A DNA stretch of 64,000 bases from Bacterioplanes sanyensis (GTDB lineage Bacteria; Pseudomonadota; Gammaproteobacteria; Pseudomonadales; Oceanobacteraceae). The stretch lies in NCBI RefSeq assembly GCF_014652515.1, contig NZ_BMYY01000003.1:294772-358771 (forward strand), in the 5' to 3' direction. Shown piece after piece: positions 44,112 to 52,211 of the stretch. Position 1 is the stretch's first letter. Each line of letters begins with the position of its first letter. The position numbers were made by a program, and so were the translations under genes. The notes under the pieces were generated by a model. That model ran no database searches and was not told the DNA's origin. It saw only the letters and a program-made list of their open reading frames with translations.

Positions 44112-46490
44112 ATGTCTGAGCAATCGCACGAATACATTGGTCGGGAAGACGGCAGTGGCACTGGCATCGTTCAAGCCAGCGAGATTCTTCCAGATCGCAT
44201 CCATGTTTTACCGGTCAATGGCCGACCGTTTTTTCCTGCACAAGTACAGCCCGTGATGGTCGACGCCGAGCTGTGGTCAGAGACGTTGGAACGCGTCGCC
44301 AATACCGAGCATAAGCTACTCGGGCTGGTATTTGTTGAGCACAAAATGAACAACCAAGTACCCGCCACGGATTCGCTGCCATTAATCGGCTGCGTTGTGC
44401 GCGTGCATAAAATCCAAGCGGAAGATGGCCGCATCCAGTTTATTGCCCAAGGCATTCGCCGCTTTAGAGTATTGGAGTGGGTTGCCAACAAAGCACCCCT
44501 GCTGGCGCGGGTACACTACCCCAGCCATACGCCAGTGTATGACGATGAAAGCAAAGCCTACGCGCTGGCCATTATTAATGCCATTAAAGAACTCGTAGCG
44601 CTCAACCCGCTGTATTCTGAGGAGCTCAAGCATTATCTTAATCGCTTTAGCCCTAACGACCCTTCGCCGTTAACGGATTTTGCCGCCGCCATCACCACCG
44701 CTGAAGGTTCGGTGCTGCAGGACGTTCTAGAAACCATTCCGCTGCAAAAGCGCATGGAAAAAGTGCTGCTGTTGCTAAAAAAAGAAATCGATGTTGCCAA
44801 ACTGCAGGCCGAAATCAGCGACAGCGTGAACCAAAGCATCAGCCAGCATCAACGTGAGTTTTTTCTACGTGAGCAGCTGAAAACCATTCAAAAAGAACTC
44901 GGCCTATCGAAAGACGATAAAACCGCCGACATTGAAGAGTTCCAGCAGCGGTTAACTGACAAAACCTTGCCAGCAGAAGTGCAAAAACGCCTGGACGAAG
45001 AGCTGCGGAAATTCTCCATGCTGGAGACGGGCTCGTCCGAGTTTGGTGTCACCCGCAACTACCTAGACTGGCTCACCAGCTTGCCCTGGGGGCAATACTC
45101 TGACGATCAGTTTGATCTAAACCACGCCCGCAACACCCTCAACGTTCACCACTCGGGGCTTGATGACGTTAAAGAGCGCATTCTTGAGTTTTTGGCGGTG
45201 GGCACGTTCAAGCAAGAAATTTCCGGCTCGATTATGTTATTGGTCGGCCCACCCGGGGTGGGCAAAACCTCCATTGGCCGCTCGGTGGCCGAAGCGTTGG
45301 GTCGCAAGTTTTATCGCTTTAGCGTGGGCGGCATGCGCGATGAGGCAGAAATCAAAGGCCATAGGCGCACCTATGTCGGGGCCATGCCCGGCAAGCTGGT
45401 ACAGGCATTAAAAGACGTCGACGTTGCCAACCCAGTCATTATGCTGGATGAAATCGACAAAATGGGCACCTCTTATCAAGGCGACCCTGCCTCGGCACTG
45501 CTGGAGGTGTTAGACCCAGAGCAAAACAAAGAATTTCTCGATCATTATCTGGATTTGCGTCTGGATTTATCCAAAGTGCTGTTTATCTGCACCGCCAATC
45601 AGCTCGACAGCATTCCGGCGCCGTTGCTGGATCGCATGGATACCATTCGTCTCTCGGGCTACATCGGCGAAGAAAAGCTCGCCATTGCCCGCACGCACTT
45701 ATGGCCACGCGTACTCGAACGCCATGGTTTGAAAAAATCTCAGGTCACGGTCAGCGACGCCACGTTACGCAAAGTCATCGATGGCTATGCCCGTGAATCA
45801 GGCGTGCGCAACCTTGAAAAACAACTGCAACAAATTGCCCGTAAAGCCGTGGTCAAACTGCTTGCAGGCGAGAAAAAAGTCGCGATCACTGGCAAAAACT
45901 TAGAAGACTTTTTAGGCAAACCCGTGTTTCGCCAAGAACGCATCATTCGCGGCACCGGCGTAGTAACAGGCCTGGCCTGGACCTCCATGGGCGGTGCAAC
46001 ACTGCCCGTTGAAGCCGTGACCATGCATACCAGCAGCCGCGGCCTGAAACTGACGGGCAAACTGGGCGATGTGATGAAAGAATCCGCAGACATTGCTTAC
46101 AGCTTTGTCGGCCAACATGCTCACCGCTACGGCGGCGACGCAGGCTTTTTTGATCAGCGCACGATTCACTTGCATGTACCAGAAGGCGCCACCCCTAAAG
46201 ATGGCCCCAGTGCAGGCGTCACCATGACCACCGCACTGATTTCACTGATGAGTAATCGGCGCATTCGCCGACCGCTGGCGATGACAGGCGAACTAACACT
46301 CACCGGGCAAGTATTACCGGTAGGCGGTATTCGTGAAAAAGTCATCGCCGCCAGACGCTCAAAAATCATGGAGGTGATATTGCCCGAAGCCAACCGGCGA
46401 GATTACGAAGAACTGCCAGAGCACGTGCGCGATGGCATGACGGTGCATTTTGCCAAGCACTATGATGATGTCTATCAGCATGTGTTTTGA
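44112..46490 (+). CDS. lon: ATP-dependent Lon protease (second-type paralogue)
   Basis: Cytoplasmic AAA+ protease of 792 residues. The LonA N-terminal domain (about 25-220) is followed by the ATPase, with Walker A GPPGVGKT at 379-386 and Walker B VIMLDEIDK. The protease domain has the Ser-Lys dyad at Ser700 (KDGPSAG) and Lys743 (GGIREKV). The setting is unlike housekeeping lon, which lies next to clpX and hupB; together with the extended N-terminus (IGREDGSGTGIVQASEILPD) this suggests the second Lon of the pseudomonad AsrA type, linked to stress response there. GGAGG precedes the ATG. It stands alone. Confidence 0.92.
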   Translation: MSEQSHEYIGREDGSGTGIVQASEILPDRIHVLPVNGRPFFPAQVQPVMVDAELWSETLERVANTEHKLLGLVFVEHKMNNQVPATDSLPLIGCVVRVHKIQAEDGRIQFIAQGIRRFRVLEWVANKAPLLARVHYPSHTPVYDDESKAYALAIINAIKELVALNPLYSEELKHYLNRFSPNDPSPLTDFAAAITTAEGSVLQDVLETIPLQKRMEKVLLLLKKEIDVAKLQAEISDSVNQSISQHQREFFLREQLKTIQKELGLSKDDKTADIEEFQQRLTDKTLPAEVQKRLDEELRKFSMLETGSSEFGVTRNYLDWLTSLPWGQYSDDQFDLNHARNTLNVHHSGLDDVKERILEFLAVGTFKQEISGSIMLLVGPPGVGKTSIGRSVAEALGRKFYRFSVGGMRDEAEIKGHRRTYVGAMPGKLVQALKDVDVANPVIMLDEIDKMGTSYQGDPASALLEVLDPEQNKEFLDHYLDLRLDLSKVLFICTANQLDSIPAPLLDRMDTIRLSGYIGEEKLAIARTHLWPRVLERHGLKKSQVTVSDATLRKVIDGYARESGVRNLEKQLQQIARKAVVKLLAGEKKVAITGKNLEDFLGKPVFRQERIIRGTGVVTGLAWTSMGGATLPVEAVTMHTSSRGLKLTGKLGDVMKESADIAYSFVGQHAHRYGGDAGFFDQRTIHLHVPEGATPKDGPSAGVTMTTALISLMSNRRIRRPLAMTGELTLTGQVLPVGGIREKVIAARRSKIMEVILPEANRRDYEELPEHVRDGMTVHFAKHYDDVYQHVF

Positions 46491-46557
46491 CACTTTTTGA
46501 CAGCTACCGGGATTCGTGCTGCTATGTCGCTTTTGCAGCCGATCCCGGATTTACATC

Positions 46558-47316
46558 ATGTTCAGATGGCTTGCCCTGCCACTTTTTCTGTACAGCCTGA
46601 CCTCTTTATCCCAGCCGTTACCGAGCAAAGTTCGTTTTGCCGCAGCGGACTGGTGCCCCTACACCTGTGCCGATGGTTCCGGCATTATCAGCGACTATTT
46701 ACGCGAAGTATTGGCCACCGCAAACATTGAACTGGAAGTGCTGGTCATTCCTTGGTCACGCGCACTGCACGAAGCCAGGTTTGGTCATATCGATGGCCTA
46801 CTGACCTTGGTACCCGGAGAAGCCCAAAACATTTTAATGCCGACCACACCCACCATGACCTATCAAGATTGCTTTTATCAGCGCGCCGATAACACTTGGC
46901 GCTATCAAGGTGTGCCATCGCTGCAACAACAGGTACTCGGCGTGGTGCAAGACTACAGCTACAACCCAGCGTTGGATAACTACATTGCCACCGCCCGCGC
47001 CGGACAAGTCCATGCCATGAGCGGCAGCCAGCCGAGCCAACGTCTTATTACCATGCTGATGCGCGAACGGGTGGATGTGTATTTGGATGATTTTCGAGTC
47101 AGCGCCTACGCCATGCGACAAATGGGCGTCGATGTAAAATTTAACAGCGGCGGCTGCTTGCCCGCCAAACCTCTTTATCTTGGTGTTTCCGCCCAACCTG
47201 CGTGGGCCATGACCTTGGTGAGCTGGCTAAACCAAGCACTGGAGCGCAAAGACAACCAGCAGCGCTTGCATGCCATCATTGCGCGTTATCACCACAGTGT
47301 TAGCAGCGCTGAATAA
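46558..47316 (+). CDS. Periplasmic substrate-binding-like protein (SBP_bac_3 type)
   Basis: Exported protein of 252 residues related to solute-binding family 3 proteins. A signal peptide of about 19 residues (MFRWLALPLFLYSLTSLSQ) precedes KVRFAAADWCPYTCADGSG. IPWSRALHEARFGHIDGLLTLV resembles the stand-alone amino-acid-binding-like proteins common in marine gammaproteobacteria. No ABC permease or ATPase is nearby, so it may be a sensor or scavenging protein rather than part of a transporter. Two cysteines in WCPYTC may form a disulfide. ATG 46558 is chosen at the signal peptide. Confidence 0.8.
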   Translation: MFRWLALPLFLYSLTSLSQPLPSKVRFAAADWCPYTCADGSGIISDYLREVLATANIELEVLVIPWSRALHEARFGHIDGLLTLVPGEAQNILMPTTPTMTYQDCFYQRADNTWRYQGVPSLQQQVLGVVQDYSYNPALDNYIATARAGQVHAMSGSQPSQRLITMLMRERVDVYLDDFRVSAYAMRQMGVDVKFNSGGCLPAKPLYLGVSAQPAWAMTLVSWLNQALERKDNQQRLHAIIARYHHSVSSAE

Positions 47317-47420
47317 GTTGAAAAAAATGTCTAAAAGCGGCTCATCATTTTGTCACTGTGTGACGACTAGGCCAATATACTCAACGGCAGTATTCTTTTA
47401 CCGAGTAGCAATACCACGCT

Positions 47421-47999
47421 TTATTTAATCAACTGAATCAGCTGTTTAAATTCGTCCCCTACTGCCTGCTGCTGCAATTCAAATAACGCCATTTCTACCG
47501 AGGTGACATCCGCGCCCATGGTGAGCATTTTGTCGACGGCCAAGCGGCGGTTATCTGGGTGGCGTGAGCGAATGGCGTCGGTCACTAAGTGCACCTGATA
47601 GCGCTCTTCGAGTAAATCCATCACGGTTTGATAGACACACACATGCGCCTCGATGCCGGCCACCAGCCATTGGTTACGCTGAGCCGATTCAATCGCTTGT
47701 TCGATGGTCGGCGTTGCCATGCCGCTGAAGGTTGATTTGCTTAAGGGTGCGTCGGTTAACAGATGCAGTAGCTCGGGCCGCGTTGGCCCCAGTTTGTTGG
47801 GCAGTTGCTCCATGGCAATGATCGGCAAGCCCAGCAGCTGAGCACCTTTTATTAGTTGCGTGAGTGCTTGTATTAAACCGTCGAACTCCGGCATTTGCTC
47901 AGCGAGCTTGCCTTGCACATCCACCAGAATCAGGCCGGTGGTTTCCTTATGCAAACGGGTAAAACTGGTCATATGCATTCTCGACAAAGGGTGATTCAT
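47421..47999 (-). CDS. Isochorismatase-family hydrolase (YcaC-like)
   Basis: Cysteine hydrolase-fold protein of 192 residues. The catalytic triad of the isochorismatase superfamily is visible: Asp in LILVDVQGKL, Lys in LPNKLGPT and Cys in GIEAHVCVYQT. It resembles YcaC-type hydrolases of unknown substrate. The first ATG (47999) overlaps the preceding stop as ATGA; a later ATG at 47972 (MTSFTRLHKET) is also possible and closer to the conserved start. It is the last gene of the kinase/c-di-GMP operon, an unexpected partner for signalling genes. Confidence 0.86.
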   Translation of the reverse strand: MNHPLSRMHMTSFTRLHKETTGLILVDVQGKLAEQMPEFDGLIQALTQLIKGAQLLGLPIIAMEQLPNKLGPTRPELLHLLTDAPLSKSTFSGMATPTIEQAIESAQRNQWLVAGIEAHVCVYQTVMDLLEERYQVHLVTDAIRSRHPDNRRLAVDKMLTMGADVTSVEMALFELQQQAVGDEFKQLIQLIK

Positions 48000-50383
48000 T
48001 TATTCTGCTGCGCCGCGGCCCATTGTGTAAAGCGCTCTAGGGTCAATGGTCGACTAAAGTGATAACCTTGTAAGCAAGAGCAGCCCATGGCGGTTAACAA
48101 CTGCGCCTGCTCGCAACTTTCAATGCCTTCGGCCGTAACCGGTACTTCCAACACACGGCACAGTGCAATGATGGCTCGGCAAATTTCTAAATCACTGCTG
48201 CTATCTGGCAGCTCACTTACAAAGGAGCGATCGATTTTTACTCGTGTAATGGGTAGGTTTTTTAGCCGACTGAGGGAGGAATAACCGGTACCAAAATCGT
48301 CGATCGATAAGCCGACGCCCAACGCGCGTAAGCGCTCTAACACTGGCAGAGTCGTTACATCATCGATCACCACGGATTCCGTCAACTCCAGCTCCAGCCG
48401 ATCGGCTGCCACTCCAAATTCTTCTAATACCGCTGCCACTAGGCCAGGAAAGCGCTGATCACTCAGCTGACGCGGTGATACATTGACGGCCAAATACAGC
48501 TGTGGCCAGCTTTGCTGCCAGTGTTGCAAAATGCTCAGTGCTCGACGCAATACCCAACTGCCCAAGGCGTGAATATCACCGGTTTTTTCGGCCACGGGAA
48601 TAAATCGATCTGGCGGTACGATGCCCAACTCTGTGCTGTACCAGCGGCACAATACCTCGGCCCCCACCAGCTGCTGTTGATCATTCATTAATGGTTGCAG
48701 TTCAACGCTCAGCTCTTGCTCAGCTATGGCACCCGCGAGACGTTCTTCCAAGCGCTGCTGGTGCAGATTGTCCAGCGCCAGTCGGAAATCATATAAACAA
48801 ATTTCACCTGTGCCATTGTGCTTAGCTTGCTGCAAAGCGAGTGCAGCGGCACGCCATAAAGAATCGCTCTGCAAAGGGGTGCGGTCACACTGTGCCACGC
48901 CGATGCACACCGACACATCTTGGCTGTGTTTGCTTAGTTCAAACGGTGGCTCTAGGGCTTTTAGCAACTCGACCGCCTTGCCGTGTGCAGCAGCGGCACC
49001 GTCCAAATCATGAACAATCAATAAATACTCGTCGCCACCAATGCGGCCGATGTGATCTTGATCGCCAATGCAGGTCTTCAAGCGTTGCGCGACATCGCGT
49101 AATAGCTGATCCCCTAATTGATAGCCAAGGCGATCATTAATACGCTTAAAGCCATCAATATCGAGATAAAAAATCGCCGTCTGACAGCCTGCGTCTGGGC
49201 ACTGCTGCGCCAGCGAGGTCAACGCTTTTTCTATGCCCGTGCGGTTACACACGCCGGTTAATGGGTCACGGTAGGCCAACCGCGCCAGCTTGAGCTCGGT
49301 GTCTTTGAGTACGGAAATATCGGAAAAGCTCATCACATAGTGACGAATGTGATCCCCCTCAGCGATCACACATATATGCTGCCAAGCAGGAAACTCACTG
49401 CCATCCCCGCGCCGGCAACGCACTTCGCCACTATGGCGTCTCGTTTGCTGGTGCAGCTGCCGATAAAAGTCTTCTCCTTGCGGCTCGTGCAATAAAAAGT
49501 CATCGATCACTTGGCCCCGCACTTGCGCCAAGCGAAAGCCTGTGATGCTTTCAAAGGCTGGATTGGCAGACACCAGTCGGCGCCGCTCATCCAAAATCGC
49601 AATGGCCTCGCTGGCGTTGCGAAATACCACATCCGCCTGGCGGAGCTTTTCTTGCGCGCGATATTGCTCATCGATATTGCGATACACGCCCACTACCCGC
49701 GGTGACTGCTGAGGGCGTTGATACACGCTGGCATAAAGCTCGTGGTAGCACCAAGCACCGTTGTCTTGCATAGCGACAATGGCATGCAGTTTATCGCCCT
49801 GTGCCAGTTGTTGTTTTAATGGCTCACGGTCTTCAGGATGCACACGATTGAGTAACTGCTCAAAGTCGATGGGCAGAATTTGCGGCTCGTTTAACTCCGG
49901 GTGTGCCCGTGCCATCAGCTCACTGTGCTCATCGGGTTGCCATTCCCAAATGTTCATACGGGCGGCTTCCAGCGCCAAGCGCAAGCGTTCTTCTGAGTCA
50001 CGTAAGCGCACATCGGCTTGACTGCGCGCCAAGGCGACGCGCACAGCGGCATCGATTTCATGGCGTTCAAATGGCTTCACTAAATAGCCATAAGGCAGGG
50101 TGTCACTGGCATCGTCTATGGTATCGGTATCGGAATAGGCGGTGAGAAACACCACCGGCGTTCCCCAACGTCGGCGAATGATGGCAGCCGCCTCGGTACC
50201 CAGCATCTCGCCATCAAGATGAATATCCATCATGACCAGATCAACACGCTGGCGGGCGAGAAAATCCAGCGCCGCCTCACCGGAGCTGTGGGTCGCGACG
50301 ACGGTGTAATCTAAATCCTCCAAGGTTAGTTTTAGATCCAGCGCGGTCACTTGTTCATCTTCTACCACTAAGACCTTGCTCAT
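47996..50383 (-). CDS. Response regulator with PAS, GGDEF and EAL domains
   Basis: Cytoplasmic c-di-GMP protein of 795 residues. The receiver (1-120) has VLVVEDEQVTALDLKL and LVMMDIHLDGEMLG. Two PAS domains follow (about 130-250 and 255-375), then GGDEF (about 380-540) and EAL (about 550-790). The cyclase loop reads RIGGDEYLL, with Tyr for the usual Phe. The EAL motif reads EVL in VGAEVLCRW, but the downstream catalytic segments ELTESVV, IDDFGTGYSSL, KIDRSFV and AEGIE are intact, so phosphodiesterase activity is likely. It overlaps the kinase upstream and the hydrolase downstream by ATGA, forming a coupled three-gene unit. Confidence 0.92.
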   Translation of the reverse strand: MSKVLVVEDEQVTALDLKLTLEDLDYTVVATHSSGEAALDFLARQRVDLVMMDIHLDGEMLGTEAAAIIRRRWGTPVVFLTAYSDTDTIDDASDTLPYGYLVKPFERHEIDAAVRVALARSQADVRLRDSEERLRLALEAARMNIWEWQPDEHSELMARAHPELNEPQILPIDFEQLLNRVHPEDREPLKQQLAQGDKLHAIVAMQDNGAWCYHELYASVYQRPQQSPRVVGVYRNIDEQYRAQEKLRQADVVFRNASEAIAILDERRRLVSANPAFESITGFRLAQVRGQVIDDFLLHEPQGEDFYRQLHQQTRRHSGEVRCRRGDGSEFPAWQHICVIAEGDHIRHYVMSFSDISVLKDTELKLARLAYRDPLTGVCNRTGIEKALTSLAQQCPDAGCQTAIFYLDIDGFKRINDRLGYQLGDQLLRDVAQRLKTCIGDQDHIGRIGGDEYLLIVHDLDGAAAAHGKAVELLKALEPPFELSKHSQDVSVCIGVAQCDRTPLQSDSLWRAAALALQQAKHNGTGEICLYDFRLALDNLHQQRLEERLAGAIAEQELSVELQPLMNDQQQLVGAEVLCRWYSTELGIVPPDRFIPVAEKTGDIHALGSWVLRRALSILQHWQQSWPQLYLAVNVSPRQLSDQRFPGLVAAVLEEFGVAADRLELELTESVVIDDVTTLPVLERLRALGVGLSIDDFGTGYSSLSRLKNLPITRVKIDRSFVSELPDSSSDLEICRAIIALCRVLEVPVTAEGIESCEQAQLLTAMGCSCLQGYHFSRPLTLERFTQWAAAQQNK

Positions 50384-52149
50384 GACGGCACTCCCAGCCC
50401 GTTAAATGTCAGCTTAAAGCAGCTGCCTTGAGCGGTGGGCTCAACCACCAGCTCGGCTTTCATCTGGGCACAGAGCCCAGGAAGCAGTTGCACTCCTAAC
50501 GTACTGCCCGAGGTAAAGGAAAAGTCCGCTGGCAAACCAATACCATCGTCGATCACTTTCAGCACACACTCCGGCGGCTGCGATTGCAGCCTGAGCTCTA
50601 CATTGCCTTCACGTGCGTGAGGAAAGCCATGTTTCAGGGCGTTCGTAATTAACTCGTTCACCAGCAAGCCAAATGGCAATGCGTGTTCAAGGCTTAAACA
50701 GCAGGGCTCAGTTTCATTATGAAAGGCAATGCGCACGCGCCGAGTAGACTCAGAGTAGCTGCGTTTCAGCAAGTCCATCAGCCGTTGTAGATATTGGCTG
50801 ACTTGAATCCGGTCGTAGTCTTCTTGCTCGTATAGCAGTTGATGAATGAGCGCCATGGCTTTAATGCGCGCCTGACTGTCAGCAAAATACGCAGTGAGCT
50901 CAGCGGGCACCTGTCGCGATTGCAGGCTCAGCAGGCTGGATACCACCTGTAAGTTGTTTTTTACCCGATGATGCACCTCGTTTAGCAGCGCCACCTTCTC
51001 CTCTAGCGAGGCGCGTAAATGCTGCTGAATCAGGCGCTGGTGGGTAACGTCTACCATGGTGATTAAAACTCGCGGCCCTTCTTCAAACGCCATGGCACTC
51101 AATGACAACTCAACCGCACGGGTTTCGCCATCTGGACGCTGCAACTCAAAGGCCTCATGGCCATTACCCGCGCCTGGCTCACACGTTATCTGCAACGCAG
51201 CCAGCAAGCGTCGGTCATCATTGACCAGCTGCTGCAACGATAAACTAGGTGCATCAGCACTGAGTTCAACGCCAAGAATGTCGCAGGCACGCTGATTCAT
51301 CAGCTGCACTTGGCCCTGTTGATCAACCAGCATCAACCCATCAAAGGTGCTGTCGAACACGCGGCGAAACCGATCTTCACTGGAGCGCAACTGTTGCTCA
51401 CTGGCCACGCGGTCAGAAATATCGCTAGCGGAGGGAATCAAGTGGGTTAAGCGCCCATCGCGGTCGTACAGCGGCGCCAGCATAAAATCGATGGTCATAC
51501 GCGACTCACCCGCCATGCGCACCACCACGTCGTAGCGCACCACTTCACCCGTGGCAGCGCGGGCCACAGCGTCTTTCAGCTGCGCTTGAATGTCCGGGTC
51601 ATAACTCCACCAGTAGCAATCCCAAAACTTCTTACCCACCACATCGTCCAGTTCAATGCCGGCGGCTGCCAGTGGCGAACGGTTGGCATCGATCAAGGTA
51701 CCGTCTGGCGCTAGCATGCCGACAAACGCGAACAAGCTATCGAGCACCCGCCGGGTAAGGTCGGCCGCGGCCTCTTTGGAGCGCTGTATTGATTGCTCCA
51801 ACGACTGGTTGCGCGCCAACACCATCAGCGTGGGCGTGGGGGTATCGAGGGGAAAATACTCTGCTCGCCAGTGATCGGCATGGCCTTGCTGATCGGTATC
51901 CAGCTCCACCCGCTGGCCGCGCAAGGCCTGCTGCAATGAGGCCTCAAGATGGGGGTAAAGCTGCGGCAACACAGTCGCCACCGATTGCCCTAGGTGCTGC
52001 TCTACTGGCTGCCCATTGGCAGCGGCCAGTGAGGCATCGATGGCCAAGTAGCGCTGGTTGTGATCGAGCAATGCCAAGCCGATGTCGGCATGTTCGAGCA
52101 GTGCATCAAACGCTCGGGCTTTGATGTAATCCAGCGACTGGCCATCCAT
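50380..52149 (-). CDS. PAS-containing sensor histidine kinase (HisKA_2)
   Basis: Soluble-looking sensor kinase of 589 residues with no membrane helix. Three PAS-like domains cover about 10-120, 130-255 and 260-375. The HisKA_2 phosphoacceptor is LLNEVHHRVKNNLQVVSS, and the HATPase domain has NELITNALKHGF and VIDDGIGLP. It is the cognate kinase for the REC-PAS-PAS-GGDEF-EAL protein, whose start overlaps its stop. A PAS-bound cofactor could sense redox or oxygen, but no haem or flavin site is identifiable. AGGAG lies 7 bases before the ATG, in the loop of a small hairpin. A good promoter lies just upstream. Confidence 0.9.
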   Translation of the reverse strand: MDGQSLDYIKARAFDALLEHADIGLALLDHNQRYLAIDASLAAANGQPVEQHLGQSVATVLPQLYPHLEASLQQALRGQRVELDTDQQGHADHWRAEYFPLDTPTPTLMVLARNQSLEQSIQRSKEAAADLTRRVLDSLFAFVGMLAPDGTLIDANRSPLAAAGIELDDVVGKKFWDCYWWSYDPDIQAQLKDAVARAATGEVVRYDVVVRMAGESRMTIDFMLAPLYDRDGRLTHLIPSASDISDRVASEQQLRSSEDRFRRVFDSTFDGLMLVDQQGQVQLMNQRACDILGVELSADAPSLSLQQLVNDDRRLLAALQITCEPGAGNGHEAFELQRPDGETRAVELSLSAMAFEEGPRVLITMVDVTHQRLIQQHLRASLEEKVALLNEVHHRVKNNLQVVSSLLSLQSRQVPAELTAYFADSQARIKAMALIHQLLYEQEDYDRIQVSQYLQRLMDLLKRSYSESTRRVRIAFHNETEPCCLSLEHALPFGLLVNELITNALKHGFPHAREGNVELRLQSQPPECVLKVIDDGIGLPADFSFTSGSTLGVQLLPGLCAQMKAELVVEPTAQGSCFKLTFNGLGVPS

Positions 52150-52182
52150 GTCGACACTCCTGTCGGAAATATGCGCCCAGTC

Positions 52183-52210
52183 AGTATATAAGTCGCTCTC
52201 CCCAGTTCAA
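52183..52210 (-). promoter_or_regulatory. Sigma-70-type promoter of the kinase operon
   Basis: On the minus strand TTGAAC and TATACT are separated by 16 bases. The pair begins just past the dld stop and ends about 34 bases before the kinase ATG. It would allow expression of the signalling genes independent of lutABC-dld, though read-through remains possible as no terminator is seen in the 62-bp gap. Confidence 0.55.
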
Positions 52211-52211
52211 A

